A stretch of DNA of 64,000 nucleotides. Source: Terriglobia bacterium. GTDB lineage: Bacteria; Acidobacteriota; Terriglobia; Terriglobales; Acidobacteriaceae. A program made the position numbers and the translations under genes. The stretch is from positions 1 to 64,000 of the forward strand of contig JAJPJE010000085.1 of the NCBI GenBank assembly GCA_021324365.1. Direction: 5' to 3'. Shown in pieces: positions 60,315 through 64,000 of this stretch; positions within the stretch are counted from its first letter, which is position 1; each line of letters starts with the position of its first letter. The notes under the pieces were generated by a model, which was given only the letters and a program-made list of their open reading frames with translations, searched no databases and was not told where the DNA came from.

Positions 60315-62085
60315 CGGCAGTCAGTTTTGGAACTGCTATTCCAGCCCCTTCCTGCACGGTGTTGATCGCGTCAACCTTCACAGATTTGAACTGTTCGACC
60401 AGTCCGCTCGGCCAGCGTATCTCTACGGCATCGACCTTGTCCACAGTCCCCAATCCAAAGTGCACACGAAGGTCGCTGCTGGAGTTGTAGCTCGATCCAC
60501 TGCGTACTTCATCGACCAACACGCGTTTTCCGATGGTGAGCTCGATTCGTGCGCCGATGCCATCGCGATTCGACTTTGTACCTATGGTCCTGAATGCGAT
60601 CCAGTGATTTGAGTTTCTTTGTTGATTGACAAAGAGGCTGACAGGGCTGTTCATATTGGTAATCACTGCCGACTGGCGTCCGTCGTTCCAAAGGTCGGCG
60701 ATTGCCAAGCCCCGTGAAGATGCTTTTGACGTGAGGGCTGGTCCGGCAGCATTGGAAACATCCATGAAGGTGCTATTTCCCAGGTTGTGATAAAGAATGG
60801 CGGGTTCTTCGAACTCGGCTCCGAGATGATTCGCGTCGACCTCGGGATAAACATGGCCATTCACCAGCAGCAGATCTGGCCAGCCATCGTTGTCGAAGTC
60901 GAAGAACATGGTTCCCCATCCAAGATACTGCGTGTGCAGGCCGAGACCCGCCGCGAAAGTTGCATCAGAAAACGTGCCATCACCGCTGTTGTGGTACAAG
61001 GTGGAGGTGTCGTCGGAAAAATTAGTCTTGAAAATGTCGAGGCGACCATCGCCATCATAGTCTGCGATCGTTGAACCCATGCCAGCCTGTTCGCGTCCAT
61101 CTTCGTTGAAGGCCGCGCCGGCAACCACCCCGACATCCGTAAACGTTCCGTCGTGATTGTTACGATACAGAATGCTCGGCGTGCTGTCACAGGCGACGTA
61201 AATATCTGGCCAGCCGTCATTGTTGTAGTCGACGGGCGAGACGCTCAGGCAATAATGGCCCTGCGTCTTCTCGATACCAGCCTTCGCCGACACATCTTCG
61301 AACTTGCCGTTGCCCAGATTGCGATAAAGGATATTGCGCGAAGGCTTCAACCCGCGCGGCCCGCACATGACGGGGACGCCTTTCCAGATGCAAGAAGTCC
61401 CTTGTCCCGGCTGCGGAGCGGTGGCCAGATCGAAATCAACATAGTCGGCGATCATCAGATCGAGTTTGCCATCGCGATCGTAGTCGACGAACGCGCACCC
61501 GCTGCCCCAATCTTTGCCGTTGCCCGCCACTCCCGCCGACTCTGCCACTTCCTTGAACGTGCCGTTGTGCTCGTTGTGGTATAGCCGATTCTTGCCGTAG
61601 TAGGTGACGTAGAGATCGTCCCAGCCGTCGTTGTCGTAGTCGCCGACACAGGCGCCCTGCCCCCAACCGGTCGCGGCAACGCCAGCTTTCGCGGTTACAT
61701 CGGTGAAAGTGCCGTCATGGTTGTTGTGGTAGAGATGGCTCGTGGGTGCCTGTCCCTTTGGGAAGCCGTCCAGCGTAGTGCCATTCACAATGAAGATGTC
61801 AGGCCAGCCGTCGTTGTCGTAGTCGAGAATCGCGACACCGGTTCCGGTGGTTTCAATGATGTATTTCTTCGTCGTCTTGCCGCCATAGGTGATCGTCAGA
61901 TCGAGTCCCGCTTTTTTGGCGATGTCGACAAAGTCGGCAACCGGCGCAGGTTTGGAAGGCGCGGTTTGCGATAGGCATTCAGTTAACCCTACTAATAAGA
62001 GCGCGAAGATTGCGATTGGAAAGCGGACGGTCAGGTTCGAGCAGACCCGAGGAATAGAGTGGAACCCGACAGCGAGACAAGGCAT
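60274..62085 (-). CDS. Secreted CRTAC1-like protein, paralogue of its convergent neighbour
   Basis: From the ATG at 62085 the protein has 603 residues with a Sec-type signal (about 20-43). The same FG-GAP order follows as in the neighbouring gene, including LDYDNDGWPD, GDYDNDGWDD, DYDRDGKLD and DYDGDGRLD. Shared landmarks are GFPKGQ, GWGQG and the CGPRGLKPSRNILY block. The ASPIC/UnbV end has NHWIAFRTIGTKSNRDGIGARIEL and EVRSGSSYNSSSDLRVHFGLG. The frame is open 67 codons further upstream but that overlaps the preceding GH130 gene, so this start is preferred. Same operon as GH130 (68-bp gap). Confidence 0.9.
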   Translation of the reverse strand: MPCLAVGFHSIPRVCSNLTVRFPIAIFALLLVGLTECLSQTAPSKPAPVADFVDIAKKAGLDLTITYGGKTTKKYIIETTGTGVAILDYDNDGWPDIFIVNGTTLDGFPKGQAPTSHLYHNNHDGTFTDVTAKAGVAATGWGQGACVGDYDNDGWDDLYVTYYGKNRLYHNEHNGTFKEVAESAGVAGNGKDWGSGCAFVDYDRDGKLDLMIADYVDFDLATAPQPGQGTSCIWKGVPVMCGPRGLKPSRNILYRNLGNGKFEDVSAKAGIEKTQGHYCLSVSPVDYNNDGWPDIYVACDSTPSILYRNNHDGTFTDVGVVAGAAFNEDGREQAGMGSTIADYDGDGRLDIFKTNFSDDTSTLYHNSGDGTFSDATFAAGLGLHTQYLGWGTMFFDFDNDGWPDLLLVNGHVYPEVDANHLGAEFEEPAILYHNLGNSTFMDVSNAAGPALTSKASSRGLAIADLWNDGRQSAVITNMNSPVSLFVNQQRNSNHWIAFRTIGTKSNRDGIGARIELTIGKRVLVDEVRSGSSYNSSSDLRVHFGLGTVDKVDAVEIRWPSGLVEQFKSVKVDAINTVQEGAGIAVPKLTAASLSASPVAVPSQ

Positions 62086-62153
62086 CTTCACGCGAGAAGT
62101 CTGCCGACAAGTATTGCTTTCGAAAGAAAAATCGTCAAGGCTAGCGGCGCAGT

Positions 62154-63128
62154 TCAGGGGATTACCGACGCCTCGGCCACTCCTACGTACTTGTCCGCGC
62201 CTCCGTAATAGAACAGGTATTTCGAGCCGTTCCGTACCATGCCTTCTACAAACACTACATTCGGCACCTGGCCAACTTTTTCCCACTGCAACTCGGGCGA
62301 AAAGATGGGTTCATCGGTTCGCGACAGAAGCTTACGCGGATCGTTCGGATCAAAAACGGCTACTCCAGTGCGGTAGACGAGATGATCGTCCGCTCCGTTG
62401 TAGATGAGTACGATGCCTTCAGGCGTGACAATTGGCGCGGGACCCGGTTCCACTACACGCGAATCGAATTTGCCGAGACGATGCGGAAGCACCGGCTGTT
62501 TCAGCGCTTCGGTCCAGTGCACGAGATCGGTGGAATATGAAAGACCCATCTGGTCCGTTTTGTCCGTTCCCGTGCCGAGCCAATACATCCAGTATTTTCC
62601 TGCGACCTTCTTCGGCACGATTGCGCCCGACTTCGTCCAGCCGACATTCCAATTGCCTTTGTACGCCGGCAGGATCACGCCTTTGCGGTCCCAGTGAATC
62701 AGGTCTTTCGAGACAGCCAGGCAAAGCTGCGCGTCCTTCTTGTTGTAACCCGTGTAGGTGAGATAGTACGTGTCGCCGAACCGCGCCAGTCGCGGGTCCT
62801 CCACGCCACCATCTTTTTCGTACACAGTTTCTGGCGCGAAGACCGGATCTGGCCTGCGGGTGAAGTGAACGCCATCGGTGCTTTCCGCATAGCCGAGACG
62901 TGAAGTTCCAGCTTTGTCCTGCGCACGATAGAGCATCACGATTGTTCCATTGCGTATCACGACGGCCGGATTGAACGTTCCGGCAGACTCCCATCCATCT
63001 CCGTGAGGAGAGATAATGGGCTCCTGCGACAGGCGATGCCATGCGCCGAATGTCCAGATCGAAAGCGCAGCTGCGAAGGAGATAATGCTGCAAATCAGCG
63101 GACTCGATTTGAATAGCAGATTCTTCAC
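62154..63128 (-). CDS. Glycoside hydrolase family 130 (beta-mannoside phosphorylase/hydrolase)
   Basis: The 324-residue protein has an N-terminal membrane anchor or signal (about 12-30) and a five-bladed propeller with the family 130 pattern: FNPAVVIRNGTIVMLYRAQD, GVEDPRLARFGDTYYLTYTGY, SGAIVPKKVAGKYWMYWLG, VEPGPAPIVTPEGIVLIYNGAD and YYGGADKYVGVA. Members cleave or phosphorolyse beta-1,2/1,4-mannosides; the exported form suggests a hydrolase. It precedes the CRTAC1-like gene on the same strand. Confidence 0.9.
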   Translation of the reverse strand: MKNLLFKSSPLICSIISFAAALSIWTFGAWHRLSQEPIISPHGDGWESAGTFNPAVVIRNGTIVMLYRAQDKAGTSRLGYAESTDGVHFTRRPDPVFAPETVYEKDGGVEDPRLARFGDTYYLTYTGYNKKDAQLCLAVSKDLIHWDRKGVILPAYKGNWNVGWTKSGAIVPKKVAGKYWMYWLGTGTDKTDQMGLSYSTDLVHWTEALKQPVLPHRLGKFDSRVVEPGPAPIVTPEGIVLIYNGADDHLVYRTGVAVFDPNDPRKLLSRTDEPIFSPELQWEKVGQVPNVVFVEGMVRNGSKYLFYYGGADKYVGVAEASVIP

Positions 63129-63228
63129 CGTGGTCCTGTGATTCGAAAGGATACTTCAAATCCGTGGTACCACCATTGCCCAGAATTCGATTGTGCAGGA
63201 TTTTCTACAGAGGCTGATTTCTGTCTAC

Positions 63229-63256
63229 TATGTCATCAATGGGATCAAATGACATA
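63229..63256. promoter_or_regulatory. TATGTCAT/ATGACATA inverted repeat
   Basis: A perfect 8-bp inverted repeat, TATGTCAT (63229-63236) and ATGACATA (63249-63256), separated by 12 bp, lies about 75 bp before the TPR gene and between divergent genes. It looks like a dimeric-regulator site. Confidence 0.45.
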
Positions 63257-63331
63257 TGCCCGTGAGCATCGATAAGATCTTCGAGCGGAAAGATACGGTG
63301 TAACCTTCCTTCCAGCACAGGTGGGCCTGGT

Positions 63332-64000
63332 ATGCGTTTTATTTACCTAATTTCGCTGCTCCTGATATTACCTTTCGTTTTCGCACAATCCAATCAAACG
63401 CAATCATCCACTGACCTGCAAGCTCCTGTCGATCATCCCAGCATCGCGCATGCTACTCAACTGTTCAATGAAGGGAAGTATGGGGATGCAATTCCGGAGC
63501 TACAGGCGCTCGAGCGGGCACCCGATCACAAGGGAGTGGCGAATCTGCTGGGAACTTCCTATTACAAGGTCGGCGATTACCGTAACGCCGCGACTCAGTT
63601 GAAGCAGGCGCTTACAGAGGACGCGGGTGACAAGGAAGCGACCCAGTTGCTGGGTCTGACTTACTACTTTCTTGGCCGCCCCGCCGACGCGATTCCGTTG
63701 CTTTCGAAGGTGCAGTCGTGGTACCCGCGCGCAAACGTCGATGCGTCATATGTTCTGGGAATCTCGTACATCCGCGTGAAGGACTATGATTCGGCGCGTA
63801 AGGCATTTGCGACGATGTATGGAGTGCCGCCGGATTCGGCTGCCAGTCACCTTTTTGTCAGCCAGATGCTGCTGCGGCAGGGGTTCGATCCGATTGCAGA
63901 AGAAGAGGCAAAGAAGGCGCTAGCCATCGATCCGAAGTTACCCATGGCGCATTTTCTCCTGGGCGAGTTGTATATCTTCAAATCGCGTATTCCCGAGGCT
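63332..64000 (+). CDS. TPR-repeat protein, cut by the window end
   Basis: The frame opens with ATG at 63332 and runs without a stop to the last base, giving 223 codons of an incomplete gene. The N-terminus (MRFIYLISLLLILPFVFAQS) is a Sec signal peptide. Tetratricopeptide repeats follow, with units such as ATQLFNEGKYGDAIPEL, GTSYYKVGDYRNAATQLKQAL, GLTYYFLGRPADAIPLL, GISYIRVKDYDSARKAF and a final FLLGELYIFKSRIPEA. It is a periplasmic or extracellular protein-interaction scaffold. The C-terminal function is outside the window. Confidence 0.85.
   Translation, partial: MRFIYLISLLLILPFVFAQSNQTQSSTDLQAPVDHPSIAHATQLFNEGKYGDAIPELQALERAPDHKGVANLLGTSYYKVGDYRNAATQLKQALTEDAGDKEATQLLGLTYYFLGRPADAIPLLSKVQSWYPRANVDASYVLGISYIRVKDYDSARKAFATMYGVPPDSAASHLFVSQMLLRQGFDPIAEEEAKKALAIDPKLPMAHFLLGELYIFKSRIPEA

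Overview
The window reads as a chromosomal segment of an Acidobacteriota bacterium, most likely of the Terriglobia (Koribacter/Sulfotelmatobacter-like) branch. The reasons are indirect: a Gram-negative division and cell-wall cluster, Tat- and Sec-exported FG-GAP/ASPIC-UnbV proteins, zinc-binding HxxxCxxC anti-sigma factors, secreted glycosidases, and many short hairpin and CATTGAGT-type intergenic repeats of a kind I associate with this phylum. There is no rRNA or tRNA gene here, so the assignment is inference.

Layout. 1-1.4 kb: a secreted GH27 alpha-galactosidase (minus strand) with a LacI-type operator just upstream. 1.8-20.5 kb: a nearly complete dcw cluster, all on the plus strand: mraZ, rsmH, a 57-codon gene of unknown function, ftsL, ftsI (with PASTA domain), murE, murF, mraY, murD, ftsW, murG, murC, ftsQ, ftsA, ftsZ. 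murB and ddl are absent. mraZ has a visible promoter followed by three GTGG boxes at exact 10-bp spacing, the expected MraZ autoregulatory operator. The cluster is followed by a stand-alone penicillin-binding transpeptidase with a 390-nt leader that looks structured. 22-25.2 kb: a MerR regulator divergent from a SulP anion transporter, then a mono-haem cytochrome c. 25.2-27.5 kb: an ECF sigma / anti-sigma / secreted-protein operon. 27.7-35.6 kb: an archaeal-type prolyl-tRNA synthetase, a membrane protein, and an aromatic amino acid block (trpC-trpF-trpB-trpA, chorismate mutase, DAHP synthase, prephenate dehydrogenase). 35.6-42.4 kb: a LiaF-like membrane protein, a phosphoketolase / acetate kinase pair, and a 3-oxoacid CoA-transferase operon with a small unknown gene between its two subunits, bounded on both sides by one repeat family.

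42.5-64 kb is accessory: small secreted proteins, a VCBS/FG-GAP protein with three near-identical C-terminal repeats, an RG-rich protein with a receiver-like domain and a long leader, a GH105 hydrolase, a beta-propeller protein, an operon of porin, cupredoxin, OmpR-type regulator and histidine kinase with a phased operator, a second ECF sigma/anti-sigma pair, a low-complexity propeller lipoprotein, two convergent CRTAC1-like paralogues whose 3' ends overlap, a GH130 enzyme, and a TPR protein cut by the window end.

The most unusual object is on the minus strand in the 399-base gap at 43.24-43.64 kb. A promoter-like pair is followed by a Shine-Dalgarno element that can pair with the 16S rRNA 3' tail over 16 consecutive bases. 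An 18-codon Ser/Asn/His-rich reading frame follows at ideal spacing, then about 200 nt of inverted repeats ending in a perfect 13-bp hairpin. It looks like a dual-function RNA or a peptide-encoding RNA. I cannot name its family.
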